The translations under genes were made by a program, and so were the position numbers. The notes under the pieces are model-generated. The model was not told the origin of the DNA. It was given only the letters and a program-made list of their open reading frames with translations, and did no database searches. Positions 39,791 to 53,085 of a stretch of 64,000 nucleotides of DNA are shown in pieces; the stretch's first letter is position 1; every line of letters starts with the position of its first letter. This stretch comes from Tachinus rufipes. Lineage: Eukaryota; Arthropoda; Insecta; Coleoptera; Staphylinidae. The stretch covers positions 68,564,637-68,628,636 of the forward strand of contig OZ010745.1 in assembly GCA_963932245.1 (NCBI GenBank), written 5' to 3'.

Positions 39791-41149
39791 GATAGGCTTT
39801 CAAGGCAATTTTTTTGCAGTGTATAATTTTTTCACATCTGTTAACTAGCCAAATGGCAAGTTTGTAAGATTTTTCTGATTGGTATGCATATTAGTAATAG
39901 CTCTGCAAAGCTTTTTATGCTTTGTCCCGTGCACACCTGTTAACTCTTAATTTTACTAGTTTTAGCATAGAAGATGTCTGACTGATTGGTCTGTATGAAT
40001 TATTTAATATATTATGACAACATAAAAATATCTTTGAATTTTAACAGTTGCTGGAACTATTACATTGAACACTAGATTTAAGAAATCTGTGAACATTGAC
40101 TTTGAATATTTGTGGCTTATCAGTTTTGGAAAATATTGAATTTAGAAATTTATTCCATGTGTTGATAGTGCGGTTAAAAAATCTCTCTTAAAAGTTTCTG
40201 TTTTCTATCTCTAAACTGTCAGTGGATATTTGTTAAATTTCTTATCAAACCTTGTACTACATGTAAATATTTGTTTAGATGGCAATAAATAGCTTGTTTT
40301 TGAATAGAATTTAAAAGAGATAGTGTAGTTTTGAATGTTTTTCTTGGGAACAACATTTAATACAAAATATGCAAAATCTAAACTGAAGTAAATACTGTTT
40401 ACAACTATTAAGAAATCTTAATTTTTTAGATAGTTTATAAGCTATGTTAAAAACAACATGGTTGTTTCAAAAAAGATTATGTGAGATTGTATCCTCTAGA
40501 AAACAAATTGAAGAATATTTAGAAATTGATTTGTTGTTTAGATTAATATTTGGTACTGATGATACTATTTTGATTTTGAAAAAGTAAGATGTTAAGCTTA
40601 TTTAAAGCTAAAATTTTACCATGTTAGGAGTATTCTATTCAGATATTGTTTTGAGGTCTTTGTTTATCAATGCTACAAATTTTAACATACAAATTTCAAG
40701 ACGCTTTGCCATGTTTGTCGATATAATCTTTAGAAAGTATGAAGTATAATAAGTGCTATTATCTGCAAAACAATAAATAGGACTTTTAGTTATTTAAATA
40801 AATTGATAAATATAAAACAAAAATAAAGTTAGCAAAAAAGCAGAACTTTGAAGAATACCAGCATTACTAGTACTAACCCTTGCTCTGTCAAACTTGCTGA
40901 TTTACTAAGTAATTTTGTTGGAAGTATGTTTGACGGTGCTTGGGCAGCTAGCTTTCTAAGCTGTATTTTTGCAGTTAACAAACATGTATGTCATTATTTT
41001 TATCTTGTTCTTGCTGCTTTAGGACATTTCCTAATTGGACCAACTTGTATGTTGTTATATACATTCCAGTCAGTTTTCTATGGGTTTTTATATTTTTGTA
41101 AATACGTTTTTTTTTTATTCAATGTTGAATTGAATGTATTCGTGGTCTG
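39791..41149. other. AT-rich sequence, no confident feature
   Basis: A 109-codon open frame at 40848-41177 (+) overlaps the antisense side of a LINE remnant and is probably not a gene. Confidence 0.35.
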
Positions 41150-41840
41150 GCAACAAAAACTTATCTTACACATGTAATTTTTTAACTACATTTGTGTTTA
41201 TGTTGGTGGTTCCCTATGCGATATAATGTGCATTTACATTAGTCCCACAAATTAGCGGTGTTTTGAGTCCGCTACTAATGAGTCTTTGGATTCTTTCTAA
41301 TAGCGGATGAACTTGCTGATTGTAGCAAAGGTATTCTAGTCTAAAAATAAAAATGTTTAGGATTTCTTTTCCTACTATAGCCATTTTAGCTGTTACTTGA
41401 TTTTTGAAAAAAAAAATCTATAATAGCATTAGGTTTAGTGTATGTTTTGCTATAATACGAATAATGCACGAAGGTTTGATTGATAAAAGCTTTCTACCTA
41501 AAATGCTTCACTTTGTATATTTTTTTGTTAATTTAAGCTTTTTAGACAAAGGCCGCAAAAGCTGCAGTAATCTGCACAATCTTTAACTTACCGTTATTTT
41601 TTTGTCGTTGTTTGGCAATTGTTTCTTTTCTTTTCTCTTTGACGAGAGACTTTTTTGATTTGTTTTTTTCCTTTTTAGGATGACAGTGCCCGGAAAATAT
41701 TTTATAGAAACTAAGTTCTAATTTGCACAACAAGTTTTTAATTTTCTCCCAGGCTTTTTTGTCTATAAATAAGACGTGTTGGGTCTGTTTGGAGTCTTGT
41801 TTTAAGTTTACAACTCACCACGTTTTTCTGTAGTATAGAC
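41150..41840 (-). pseudogene. R1-like LINE: ORF1 tail and endonuclease start, degraded
   Basis: On the minus strand a Lys-rich stretch (41733-41542) resembles the end of an ORF1, and about 41330-41200 reads HPLLERIQRLISSGLKTPLICGTNVNAHYIA, a damaged form of the PLIICGDFNAH endonuclease block with the catalytic Asp lost. R1-type by similarity. Low-information elsewhere. Confidence 0.45.
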
Positions 41841-42949
41841 TCACTATGCTACAATATTTTAAAGTTTTTAAATAATCAAATAAAGGATTACACAACAATC
41901 TTTTGCTATTATGTAAAGATACTAATTAAATGAATCTGTATCAATTATAAGAACTAATTAAAGATACTAAACTTTTTGATGGTTATATATTAGCATATTC
42001 AGATATGACATTCTTCTTCAAAAATATTCTAAAACACTGATTAAAATCATAGAAAAAAAATTTGATATTATAATAAACACGGATATGACAAAATTAAATT
42101 ATGGTTTTGAAATTTTTACAATTAGCTATGTTTATTTGATATTAGTATTATAAACTCAGTTTTTTTCTTTGTGGCTTAAATCTACACTTAATTTATACTA
42201 TAGTTAACTTTAAAAGTAGTTTTAATTTTTATTGCATTTCACTAACACATTTTAATCGTATTTTAACAAACTATAATTTAAAGTAGATTACACGTGGCAA
42301 CACTGTACATTTCTAATATTGTTTAAAAACTGTTGGTATTTGTGTCTATTTCTATAATAAAAACGTAGCAATACTATAAAACCTTATCTTTAATAGCGTG
42401 TTGTAATTAATATTGTTGCTCAAAGAGAGCCAGATCAATAATAAAATATGCAGAACGTTAATTTATTTATTTCAAATAAATCAACTTTTATAATTTTTAC
42501 AATTTTGACATTATTGTCAAAAATATTATTTTTAATTTAACTTAAGCCAGCCATCTTCAAAAAGTACTAAAATTGAAATAATAATTGATTTGTGTACACA
42601 AATTAGCCGCAATGTATCAAAACTTACAGGTTCTAGCTTAAAACTAATAAACTAAAATTATCAACAAATAAGCAAAAACTGTTAATAAATATCTGAAATC
42701 ATCCATGCAACATCTATTATACTTTTCATGCATTTAAACTTACGATAAACAATTTTTATTATATTATTATTATAAAAATATTGATTAATCCTGTTTAACT
42801 TGATAATGTTTTATATTGTTAAGTAATTTAAAAATTAAATTTATTCATACATTTAAAAAACATGCAAAGAAAGTAAGAAAAAACATTCAATACAAAAATA
42901 ATCATCTCCTTGTCATATATTTTCATCACTTCATCATCAAGGCGCCAAG
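41841..42949. other. AT-rich spacer
   Basis: No feature recognised. Confidence 0.45.
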
Positions 42950-43640
42950 TAAATTATGTAACTTGCTTTTATAAATATTTCATCGTCCGCTTTTTCTTAA
43001 AAAATACATACCTAAAAACTCTGTCGCTTTCTTTCTTCCATTTAATTACAATTTGAGATGTATATTTTTTGCGCTCGCGCCACCCCCTAAATTATAACGG
43101 AATTTAAGCGCAAAAATCTTAATTTATACTTTCGCTAGGTTACGGTGATAAATTGCCAGAAAATAAGTTTCTTTTTTCACTGCTTCCAGCCCTCACCACC
43201 CCCATTCAAACGCCCGAATAAAATTAATGAAGCAATAATTCAGGGATTATTTCAATGGCGGTATATATCATAATCAATAAGTGATATTTCTTAATTATAA
43301 AGCGATATATACCCTCACTCTAAATGCAAATGAATGGAATGGGAGCGCATTGTGATATTCTTAGTTTGCACTAAAAGAAGGTGAGGAAGTTATAAGAAAT
43401 AGGATGGAAAAAAGTTGTTTTTTGCATGTCGCTTATATATGCCTAAGGCTTGTTAACTACATACGTTATAAGTAGAAAAAATGCAGTTAAATCTGGAATA
43501 TATGAATAAGAAAATCGGCGTCGCGGTGCGAGGCCGTCACGGATGTTTGAATTCATTAGATATTTAAATGAAGTGTGCCGGTTCGATAAGCCAATGCTGA
43601 GCGCAAAGTGATAAAATATACACACAATATTTTATTCATT
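42950..43640. other. Compositionally balanced, non-repetitive island
   Basis: Complex sequence with CpG and pyrimidine tracts and no transposon motif. A 60-codon minus frame at 43443-43625 is not recognisable. Confidence 0.3.
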
Positions 43641-44939
43641 GCCTAGTCAGTTTACATTACAATTTTATGATGAATTCACGTTTTAATCTAGTATGTGATA
43701 ACACTAAAAATAAAACTATAATTTTTGTAATACTTTCACTTATATGCTACGACAAACGCCATGCCCAAAGATATATAATAATTTATATATTATATCCAAA
43801 ATATTATTGTGGGTAATTTGTCATTCAATTTTATGATAAAAGTTCTTATAAACATACGTGATAAGTTTTGTCGTTATTGAGATACAAAGTATTAATATTT
43901 TTTATTATCGTAACAAAAAGTAATAACATTTTAATTTATGGTATTAGTGAAATGAATATAGTACGTGTTTATGTTTAAAATAAGAACCTTCAGCCAAAAT
44001 ACAAGTTCTCAATCGATACCTAATAGAACCCATTCAAAATTGCAAATAACATTACGATCTTCTACAATGCAATTTAATGTATACAAACAAACACATAATT
44101 TTAAGTATCTTCACTCAAAAATTTCAGAAGATTGTGTTTAGGTGACTTTGGGAGGTAAGAATGTATGAGAGATTTTTGATTGTCGGGATAAAAGTTAGTT
44201 AAAAAACCTTGTACGATTAGTGAAAAATGTAGAACACCGTTGTGCATAAACCATTTAGGCTTTCAAATTTGGAGAGATACTTTTTCAAACAAGCTAAAAA
44301 CTTGATTTAAGAAAATGATATGTTTAAATAATCGCCGATAATTCTAACTTAAAAATTAACAAAAATTATGTTGAAAGCGTGATTCAATTGTGGCGGGTGG
44401 GTTTATCAGCTCATAGTTATAAAAATGTAGATTTTTGTATTTTAAAAGTTAATTTTATCAGTAAACAATACAGTGGCAGTAACATTTTGATAGTTTGCAA
44501 TCATTCTTAAAATCATTCACAATACTCCATACGGAGCGGGTAGTCACTGGGTAATAAATTTTGGACACTTTGAATGTAATATGACTTTTGGTACTATTTT
44601 CTGTATATTTGTGAACAATTTAAAAAACTTGATCTGCAACTGCTTCTGCTGGCTTTAGATATTCTAATAATGTTTTTTGAATGATCAAAATTTTCAGTTT
44701 CTTTCAAATGAAAAAGCAGTCCATTAGACTTTCAAAATATTTTTTTGATTTATTTAATTTATTTTCTGAAAATTAGTTTTGGCAATAATAAAAATTAGAA
44801 CTTTATCTTCAAATTAAATATACTTAATTATACTTTTTTTTTTAAGAATCTTCTTTAAGACTTAAAAAGTGTCAAATTCACTCTCACATGCCACGCTTTC
44901 AAAAAGCTTTAAGCAAAAACTAAATTGAGAACATTGGTT
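43641..44939. other. AT-rich spacer
   Basis: No feature that I can support. Confidence 0.4.
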
Positions 44940-46980
44940 CCTTGCAGACCATAAACGGGAAACAAACAGTGTCGGTCAAAAGCACTCTGCATGAGTTGCT
45001 GCAGACACACTTTCCGGGCTCTGTGTTGACGGAATTCCCAAAACAAGAGAACCTAGAACTGCCAAACAAAGAAGCAGACCATAATCAATCAGGGCAATTT
45101 AAAATGGAAAATCAACACATTTAAACTATTCAAGTCGCCAGGAGATAATGGAATCTATCCTATCATGCTACAGAAACGGTACAAAGTGCGCAAAACCGAG
45201 AAACTCACGTATGCCTTAGCTAAGTCCTACAGACAAATCAGCTTGACATCATTTATGCAAAAACTATTGGAAAAAATAGTCGACAGGCACATAACGGACG
45301 GGATACTAAAGGCCCGACTACATCAACATGAGTATGCCTACCAAAAGGGAGGCTAGGCTTGCTATACACCAGTTAGTCAGCAAATACGAGAACACTATCC
45401 AATGCAAAGAAATTGCTTTGTGTGCTTTTCTATATATTAAAGAAGCATTTGACAATACTAATTTCAAATCCATAGCAGATGCAATGGAGAAATGAGGAAT
45501 AGATTCTCTCGTTCAACAATGGGTGAACTCTATGCTTAAAAACCATACTAACATAAGGTCTGTTCCAACATACGGTTTGGACAGTTTTCAAACCGTTCAA
45601 ACTATGCACACAAACAAATTACTGTGTATAAAAGATTGCCTAAGGTTGACAAATATTTGTTTGTGTGCACAGTTTGAACAGTTTGCAAACCGTCCAAATC
45701 GTATGTTGGAACAGACCTTATAACACTATATGGAAAAACTGTAGTAGTCAAAGTCGCCGGAGAGTGCTTACAGAGGGGCGTACTTTTCCCTCTACTGTAG
45801 TGCCTAGTGGATGACTTACTACAAATACTCAACAACATAGTTACTTTTATCTTAGGCTACGCAAACTATTTTACTATTCTTGCATACGAAAAGTTTAGAG
45901 CAACCGTGTTCAACATGATACAAGGGTGCACTAAATATCGTAGAAAAATGGTGCAATAAGAAAGTTTATCAGTAAACTCAAGCAAAACGACAATTGTACC
46001 GTTTATAAGACGGTGACCTTCTCGATGTCAAAAGAGGTAAAATATCTGGATCTAACGTTTGACACTAGTCTAAATTTCAACACACATCTGACAAATATAA
46101 CAGCAAAGGCCATTTGGGTACTTTTTGCAACCAAAATGATGGTCAAACGTACATGGGGATTGACACTTAATATGACCAGATGGTTATACACGGTGGTGGT
46201 AAGACCCATTATCACATACGGAGCAATTGTATGGAGGGGTGGGGGATAAACCACTCTCAAGTGTACAGCCAAAATACTAGAGAAAGATCAGAAGCTAGCA
46301 TGTTTGCTGATAACGGGGGAAAGCTAGACAAGCAGCATACAAGCTGCAGATAAACGAACACAATGTGAATCTTAGAACCCATAGAACTAAAACAACAAAT
46401 GTGTTGCATGAAGAAAAAACTCTAAATGATGAAGTCGGACTTCATAAAAGGTAACTGCGTTAGTAAGAAATTTGATGTAACAATGCCACATCAAAACAAA
46501 TTGTTAAAGAATAGATATCCGAGAGCAGTCAAAAAAACTAATTAGTAGTAGTAGTAAACAGATAGGTTTAAAAATTAAATAGGTGCCGAGGTTGGAATCT
46601 ACAAGGACAAACACCAAGGAAATCGAATTTTGCTACCTCTGAACAAACGTGCCTCATGCATAGGTGGCTGCTATTGAGTGATGCGCCAGAGACATAATTG
46701 AGAAAAAACTAAAACTAGACAGACTAATGACTATCATGTTAAACAGTCAAGCGACATTGCAGGCCCTTCAGTTGCCAGTAATAAAATCCAAACTAGTTAT
46801 GACCTGAAAACAGTAGCCACAACCTGTATGGATACCAAAAGACCAGGGAACAAAAGGAAACCTCATGGTTAATTGTCAAACAAGAAGCAATGGGGATATT
46901 CACTAGACCATAGCCTGCAAACGCTTACAAGACTGACAACCAGACACTGTAAACTCAACAAGCACTTGGAAAGATTCTTT
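44940..46980 (+). pseudogene. R1-like LINE ORF2 remnant, interrupted by a MITE
   Basis: Plus strand. From the left: Glu/Asn-rich linker; SPGDNGIYPIMLQK (RT motif 1) near 45140; SYRQISLTSFMQKLLEKIVD near 45225; LHQHEYAYQKGG near 45330; FLYIKEAFDNTNFKSI near 45430 with Glu for the first catalytic Asp; WVNSMLKN near 45520; then a MITE. Beyond it: ECLQRGVLFPLL and a GYANYFTILAYE block in place of GYADD near 45860; then 46013-46249 with LNFNTHLTNITAKAIWV and VVRPIITYGAIVW. It is the same family as 24.4-26.2 kb. Both catalytic sites and the frame are lost. Confidence 0.78.
45556..45718. mobile_element. 163-bp MITE with TA target duplication
   Basis: Inverted ends of about 60 bp (AGGTCTGTTCCAACATACG and its complement at the other end, few mismatches) leave a loop of only about 40 bp. 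TA lies on each side (45554-45555 and 45719-45720). It sits inside the R1-like LINE, and the LINE frame resumes directly after it. It is probably mobilised by a Tc1/mariner-type transposase; no source element is seen in the window. Confidence 0.92.
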
Positions 46981-47030
46981 TTTTTACGCAAAAAAATAGA
47001 TTAACGGACAAGTTGTTTGTTTTGAGTTGT

Positions 47031-47315
47031 TTAAGTTAAAAGAAGATTCATTAAAGATAATTGGCTTGCCAGTTTAAGATTAACTAGGCAGTCTTTGTAA
47101 CCTAGTGTGGTTCCAGCGCATTTGACACAAACGTATGTGAAATTGCATTGGGATGCCGTGTAGCCATAGTGCTGGCAACGGTGACATTTAACAATGTTTT
47201 CTGACTTGCGCTTGTACTCCGCGTTTGCTGTAAGATCACACAGTTTTTTGAAAAACATAACCTCTTGTCTGATTGCGTTTTGAGGCAACTGAACATAAAA
47301 CATTAAATTTTTCAC
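47031..47315 (-). pseudogene. LINE ORF1 (gag-like) zinc-knuckle fragment
   Basis: A 94-codon minus frame reads VQLPQNAIRQEVMFFKKLCD, then KCHRCQHYGYTASQC and VCVKCAG: the pre-knuckle domain followed by CCHC-type zinc knuckles of Jockey/R1-type ORF1 nucleic-acid-binding proteins. In the second knuckle, Gly-Thr replaces the expected His region. It is opposite in orientation to the neighbouring LINE, so it comes from another insertion. Fragment only. Confidence 0.78.
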
Positions 47316-48560
47316 CTTTTCCCATACGTGTAACGGAGAGTGCAGCGTACTTTAGAACGTCATTGCTTTTGCAATATGTTGGGTAAGCAGCCTGCTGATT
47401 GTTTTTTTAACTTTATCTTAGAGACGGTGCTGCTCTGGAGTGGCGTGCATTGATCTGCCGTGCAGATTCAATATTTTTATATAATGTATTTTTTTTCTTT
47501 GTCTGACAAACTCTGCTCAACTTTTGACTCTTTAACAGGATGCGCCAACAATAGTTTATAAAACGTTATAATATACAAAAAAGTTGAAAATTATATTTTT
47601 TAAAACAAGTTGCAGTTAACGTTTGACGGAGAACATACGTATTTGCAATAGTGTATAAAGGTGATTTAAATCATTGTGATTCACAGATGATTATATGTGG
47701 TTTTTGAAAAATAAAGTGACTGAATTAATACAGACACTAAAAAGAAGTGCCAATGGAGTTTTTGTGAATAACAGCTTCCGCGAATACAATAGTAGAAAAA
47801 AAAATTAAAAAAAAAGAAACCAGTAAAAAGAAAGCAAAGAAACAAGAGTACTAAGAAAGAAAGTTGACGAGTTTGACAACAAAAAAATGTAAAAAAAAAA
47901 CAATCAAAACAAACACACAAAATAAAAGCCAAGAAAGAAAAAACAAGTTAAGCAAAATATAAACAAAAAAACAGAATCAAATAAATATAAAAAAAGAAGA
48001 CAATTATAAATAACAGAAAAAAAAAATTGAAATAAAAATGACAAAAACTACAATACTAAAAAAATTGCACATATAAGAAAAAAAAAAAAAAAGAAATGTT
48101 GAAGGAAAGCAGAACTACTAAGATAAATGGTAGATTTACTATCTCAAATTTGACAAATAACGCAACCTTTGAAATAGTCAAAATATACCTGACAACAAAA
48201 AGACACAAAGAAGTAATTTCAGATAGAGATACAAAAATATCACTGAAGGTAAAACTTACAAATGTAAGACTATTAAAATGAATACAACTTATAAAACTGC
48301 ATCCACTATTTATGAGGAAAAGATGATTCAACAAAAATAAAATGAACAAAGAAACTAAGAACGCATTTGAAAAAAAATCAAATAATTAGAATAAATAGTA
48401 CACGTATTGGAAATAGTAGAGAATGCAGAATTGAACATTAGTGTAGATAAAAACATACATAAAGCAGACAAGGTTATAGGCTGTATGGAGAAATGAGCCG
48501 GAGACAACATTCGAGCCGCAGGTCACTTGCTGAGACTAATACTACACTACGTCAAGTAAA
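47316..48560 (+). other. A-rich sequence, possible decayed LINE
   Basis: The plus strand from about 47660 is very A-rich. Near 48410-48560 it reads VVENAELNISVDKNIHKADKVIGCMEK, then AGDNIRAAGHLLRL, vaguely like the first RT block of RTE-type LINEs. Too weak for a firm call. Confidence 0.25.
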
Positions 48561-50219
48561 AAATATTTTTAAAGCAAACAAGACAAGAAAAAAATATTTC
48601 CAACTACAACAAATATATAGTATATTAGAACTACAAATGGCTTTTTTTATTACTGATTGAATAAAAATGTTTTCGAAATTACTTGACAAAAATTGCAAAA
48701 GCAAGAGTAAAAAATTTTTTTTTTCAAAATTCATGAAAAAAAAATATGAGCATGTCTAAATTAAAAAAAAAAATAACATGACTAAAGCGTTGTAAATCTC
48801 CGTCAATGCAAAACAAAAATTTTTATTTAAAATATGCTGGATACTGCAATAAATAAATTGCATTAGCATATTTTGCTTAAAAAATAATTTAAAAAAAGTT
48901 AGTGAAAGGCAGATTAAAAAAGGCAAAGATGTACTAAAAACAAGTATCTAATAAGATGTTTTAATTAATAGGTCTCCTAAATATTTTGATTTTTAAAGTT
49001 TCTTTTGTTTTTAACATAAATAAACATTTGTAATCATATTTGTTAATTATTTCTTTAAACGATTATATTATAAAAGCGGTGTTTGTCGATTAAAAATGTT
49101 AAAGTCAACTTAAGAACTTTGGTTTTAAATAATTAGCTTTTTAAGTTTTTTATATTCACTACAAAAAAATGGCAATATTAGCATAAGCTGGTCTTTTATT
49201 TAACATGTTTTACATAATTACAAAAGTTTGGCGTTTATTAATTTTATGTCTTTACTGGGCTGCTATGTTTAATGATTCATTATAAGGCATTTTTATATTC
49301 TATATTGCTAAAATACTATTAAATTTATTAACAAAGGCAACAAATAAAATCACAGAAACCCGTAAATGACAAATAACTTTGGTCTTTTTTATTAGTCCCA
49401 GAAAACCCTTATAGCCTTAGCAGACGTTTTCTGTAGCATCGCAAATATTGTCCTTATTTCTGTTTAACTGTCTTAAATATAATGTAACAATACATGTTAA
49501 TAAAATAATAAAACAATTTACAATTAAATCAGTTGCAATAATAACAAATAACGTATAAATTTAGAAAAAAAAGTATTAATTTTTGTCGTCAAATTTAGTT
49601 TACAGTAAATAAAGTTATTAATATTTTTGTTAAATAACAATATTTGTTACGTATAAATAAGCTATTAAAAAATTAAATGCCGTAGATAAATCTGTTAATA
49701 AAATTTTAAAAGGTTAAACTACCCAAACATCATTTTTTATTTACTTGATATTATTCTTTGGTTTATTATCTTCAAAATCTCAAAAAATATGTATCTAATT
49801 TTTAAAAATTATAAAGAGAATATTAAATTAAAAAGATTTGCCGTAACATGTGTATTATATAAAAATAAAATTTATATAACATTTTTATTTACTACTTGTC
49901 TCAAAATGAACATTTAATTAAAATATTAAATTATGCTGTTATTACAGTTTAGTAATTTATTACCATGACAAAAACAAATAGTTCAGAATCTTAAATATAA
50001 AAGTTTTGTGGTTTCTATTTATTTTGTGTAAATTTATATTTTATAATTAAATAATAAATCTTACAAAATTGTGGGAATTCACATAGACTTTCAAATAATT
50101 CTACCAATGAAAAGACGAGCAACCTGATAAATGATTGCATATTGCGGCAGACAAGAATAAATAAAGCCGGTATATAAATATAAAATATGTTTTGCTGTAT
50201 TATTTTGATAAAGTTCAAA
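48561..50219. other. AT-rich spacer
   Basis: No feature recognised. Confidence 0.45.
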
Positions 50220-50950
50220 GTGCACGAAACTTGGGCAATCGGTCATTGCTTTCCTAGTTTAGTCAGAGTTTTGAGGCTGCGATCAATCACTTAGCGTTTG
50301 ATATTCGAGTGGCTACTCTACAATTCAATGCGTATCTATCTATATACACACATCCACCTCACTCATCTCAACCCTTAAATATATATCTAGAAGGGTTTTC
50401 TCCCATGTGTCTACGTCTGTGATTGTGCCTGCATCACCTTCTCCCCCATTTGGTACATTTCACGAGGATATACTGGGGATTCATTTCAATCGACGGCCTT
50501 TCCTTACTCTAATGGACCGGTTTCTCTTGGAAGAAGACAGAGGAAATCTCGTGTAATGTAAGCACATTATCTATCAAACTGAGCTTGGGGGAGTGACGTA
50601 GGACATTTATTTATCATCACTCACCAATTAAAATGTATAAAATGAGGCAGTTGGGACAAATGATTCGGGCCATTATTGTATCGAATATCATCAATTTAAT
50701 AGCATAATGGACCGTGGCTAAAATATAGATTAAATCCATTTGCGTTAAGCACTTTGTAAAGGGGGTGGAAACACGAGTCGGTCAGATTTTGTTGTCCTCT
50801 CACTTTTATTATTTACATTGTAAAAATAAATGTGAAATATTACATCAAGTCATGCAACTGTCGTTTAACAAATAGTGGGTTTGTTTCGGTCATCGTGTAT
50901 GTTTCCTATTAAATTGCACACCTTAACGACTGCGTGTGTTCTATAACTAA
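50220..50950. other. Compositionally balanced, non-repetitive island
   Basis: High-complexity stretch with no transposon motif and no recognisable open frame, abruptly different from both flanks. Confidence 0.3.
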
Positions 50951-52479
50951 CGCTTTTTTTACTGACAAAAGAGAACTGAGTTTTATTACTAAACATAAAT
51001 TGCATAAAGCATTAAAAACATTTAAGCTCGTAATAAGTAAATATTTTAGTTATACAGATCAAAGCCGTTTGATAAAATTTAAACAAACTTTGTTGAATGT
51101 AAAATAGTTACCAAAAATTAATAAATTTAAAAAAATTGCCCCAATATACATCAAATTTTTTTTTAAATTTTAATTACTTATTACTATTTAAATGATAACA
51201 AAGACAATTTAAGTTTGAGCAATTTGTACTTTAAAAATTTGGATAGTGGGGCCAGAGATCTTAAAACTGGGCTAATAGATTTTGATAAAATGTTTACAGG
51301 ATATAAAAAGTTTAATTTAAAGATGTTGCTGTAGTTAAAAAAATATAATTTTTGTTTGATTTAAAAAAAAATAAAAAAATCTTCTCAAAATAACGCTTTT
51401 ACCACCACACATCAATGCCACTTAATAAAGTCAAAAATAATTAAAATAATTTTTAAATATATAATTTTTAATTAGTCATTAAAAAGGGTGTTTTTAAAAA
51501 CAATTTTTAATTAATTAATTGGTTAAACTTTTGGTTTGCACTATTACCTAAAGAATTATTTTTTTAATTTTAAAATTATTTTTGTTCCGTTTTCCTAAAC
51601 TCAAAATTTAGGTTTTACTATTATCATGGCAGGATTTAAAACAAAAATTTGATTTTTTTTTTTGTGTTTTATTGCGTTTATTGTAGTTTTCTATTTTACT
51701 AAATTTAAGTGCGTTCTTGACTGTTTATAAAAATCTTGTTATTGTTGACAAGAAAAGATTGCGCAACAAAGATCCAATTAAGTTGTACAAATTAGTATGT
51801 GTGTTAGTTTTTATATCTTTACAAACAAAACAGTGGCATCTTATCAATATATATATAAAAAAAAGAGAATACTTCAAATAACTATTTTATGTTCGAAATT
51901 TTTTGTTAAAAAACCTACGCTTCGTTTCGAACAAGTCAAATTTATTTGTGAATTAATCTTTGACATTGTTTACATAACATCTTTAGTTGTGACTTAATAA
52001 GTGTAATATTTAAGGTCAAATAAAAAACATAACACCTTGTAAAACTCACTTGCAGAAAAGAGAATCGTGTTAGTTGAAGGACTAATATTTATGTTTAGAA
52101 GAGTGTTAGTTTCAACACTCTTTGACTTTAGCTTCTGGCAAAACAAAAGATTAAACCTGATCCAGCTTTAATCAATTATCTTGTCATATTTAACTAAAGA
52201 TAAAGAATTATTTATGTGGTAATAAATAAAAGGTGTTACGGTGCTAAGTGGAGCCCAATAATATACTTTGTGCTGTTTTTTATTACTATTGTTAAAGAAA
52301 GTAAACAACAACTGGCGTTGCAAAGCGTTGTTAATTGCAAAAAATGAACCAAAAAGGTGATAAGTTAAGAATACAACATCCATGATCTTGACATTGGATT
52401 TTAAACGGTTCTCAAAAAAAAAATTAAAATGGCATATAATACTTACCCAGTTTGACTGTTTAATGTCAAAGTTTTTGAC
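50951..52479. other. AT-rich spacer
   Basis: No feature recognised. Short open frames at 51797-51997 and 52168-52383 match nothing I know. Confidence 0.4.
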
Positions 52480-52720
52480 ATACTGCAGTTAAATGTCCAA
52501 GCATGTGCAAAATGCAGTAAAGCAAACATGACTCTAAACTATGCACCAGTTTACTTTCACGTGTAAATTGTAATGATAAACACTTTGTTTATTCTGGGGA
52601 TTGTCTCAAAATGAAAAACAAAAGACACATAGCTGAGATTAGAATAAAAGACAAATTCTCTTATTTTACTGCTCAAAGATATATAGAGCAATCACGATTT
52701 TTACCTTAGATTATTTGCTG
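52480..52720 (+). pseudogene. LINE ORF1 zinc-knuckle remnant
   Basis: The plus strand reads CAKCSKANM in one frame, then after a slip VNCNDKHFVYSGDCLKMKNK followed by RHIAEIRIKDKFSYFTAQ. This matches the last CCHC knuckle and the downstream Lys-rich helix of R1/I/Jockey-type ORF1 proteins (C-x2-C-x4-H-x6-C, with the first Cys changed to Arg in frame). Short, broken and isolated. Confidence 0.6.
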
Positions 52721-53083
52721 CAGTTGTTAAAACACCTATTGCTCAAACATCATTTAAATAAGTTATATGAGTTAAAAAATAAACAACATTATATATAAAT
52801 ATCTAAGCTACAAAATTAAGAGAGGAGAGGCGGAGTTACAAAAGGTGATTAAGAAAAAATAACTTTTAAAGATTACAGTAATAAATAATAAATATTTAGA
52901 AATATAGTAAATCTATTTGGTTGTTTTAAAAAATTTCTCATGCTTCTTATAAATTAAATTTAAGTTATTTTTTGTAAATTATGTAAAATGTTTACGTCTT
53001 CCAGTTTTAGAAAAGTATGTTAATGTTCTTAAACGTGATTTGCAGACGTTGAATTTGTTTTATTATTTTGAAATGATCTGTTA
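52721..53083. other. AT-rich spacer
   Basis: No feature recognised. Confidence 0.4.
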
Positions 53084-53085
53084 TA

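Noticed and set aside
43560..43590. GGTTCGATAAGCC considered as a tRNA B-box
   Set aside because: No acceptor, anticodon or D-arm pairing could be built around it.
45602..46272. Paired open frames on both strands around the MITE and LINE
   Set aside because: The first pair comes from the MITE inverted repeat; the minus frame at 46003-46272 is the shadow of the LINE C-terminal region.
47681..48349. Phe-rich minus-strand frames
   Set aside because: Opposite an A-rich stretch; they reflect composition only.
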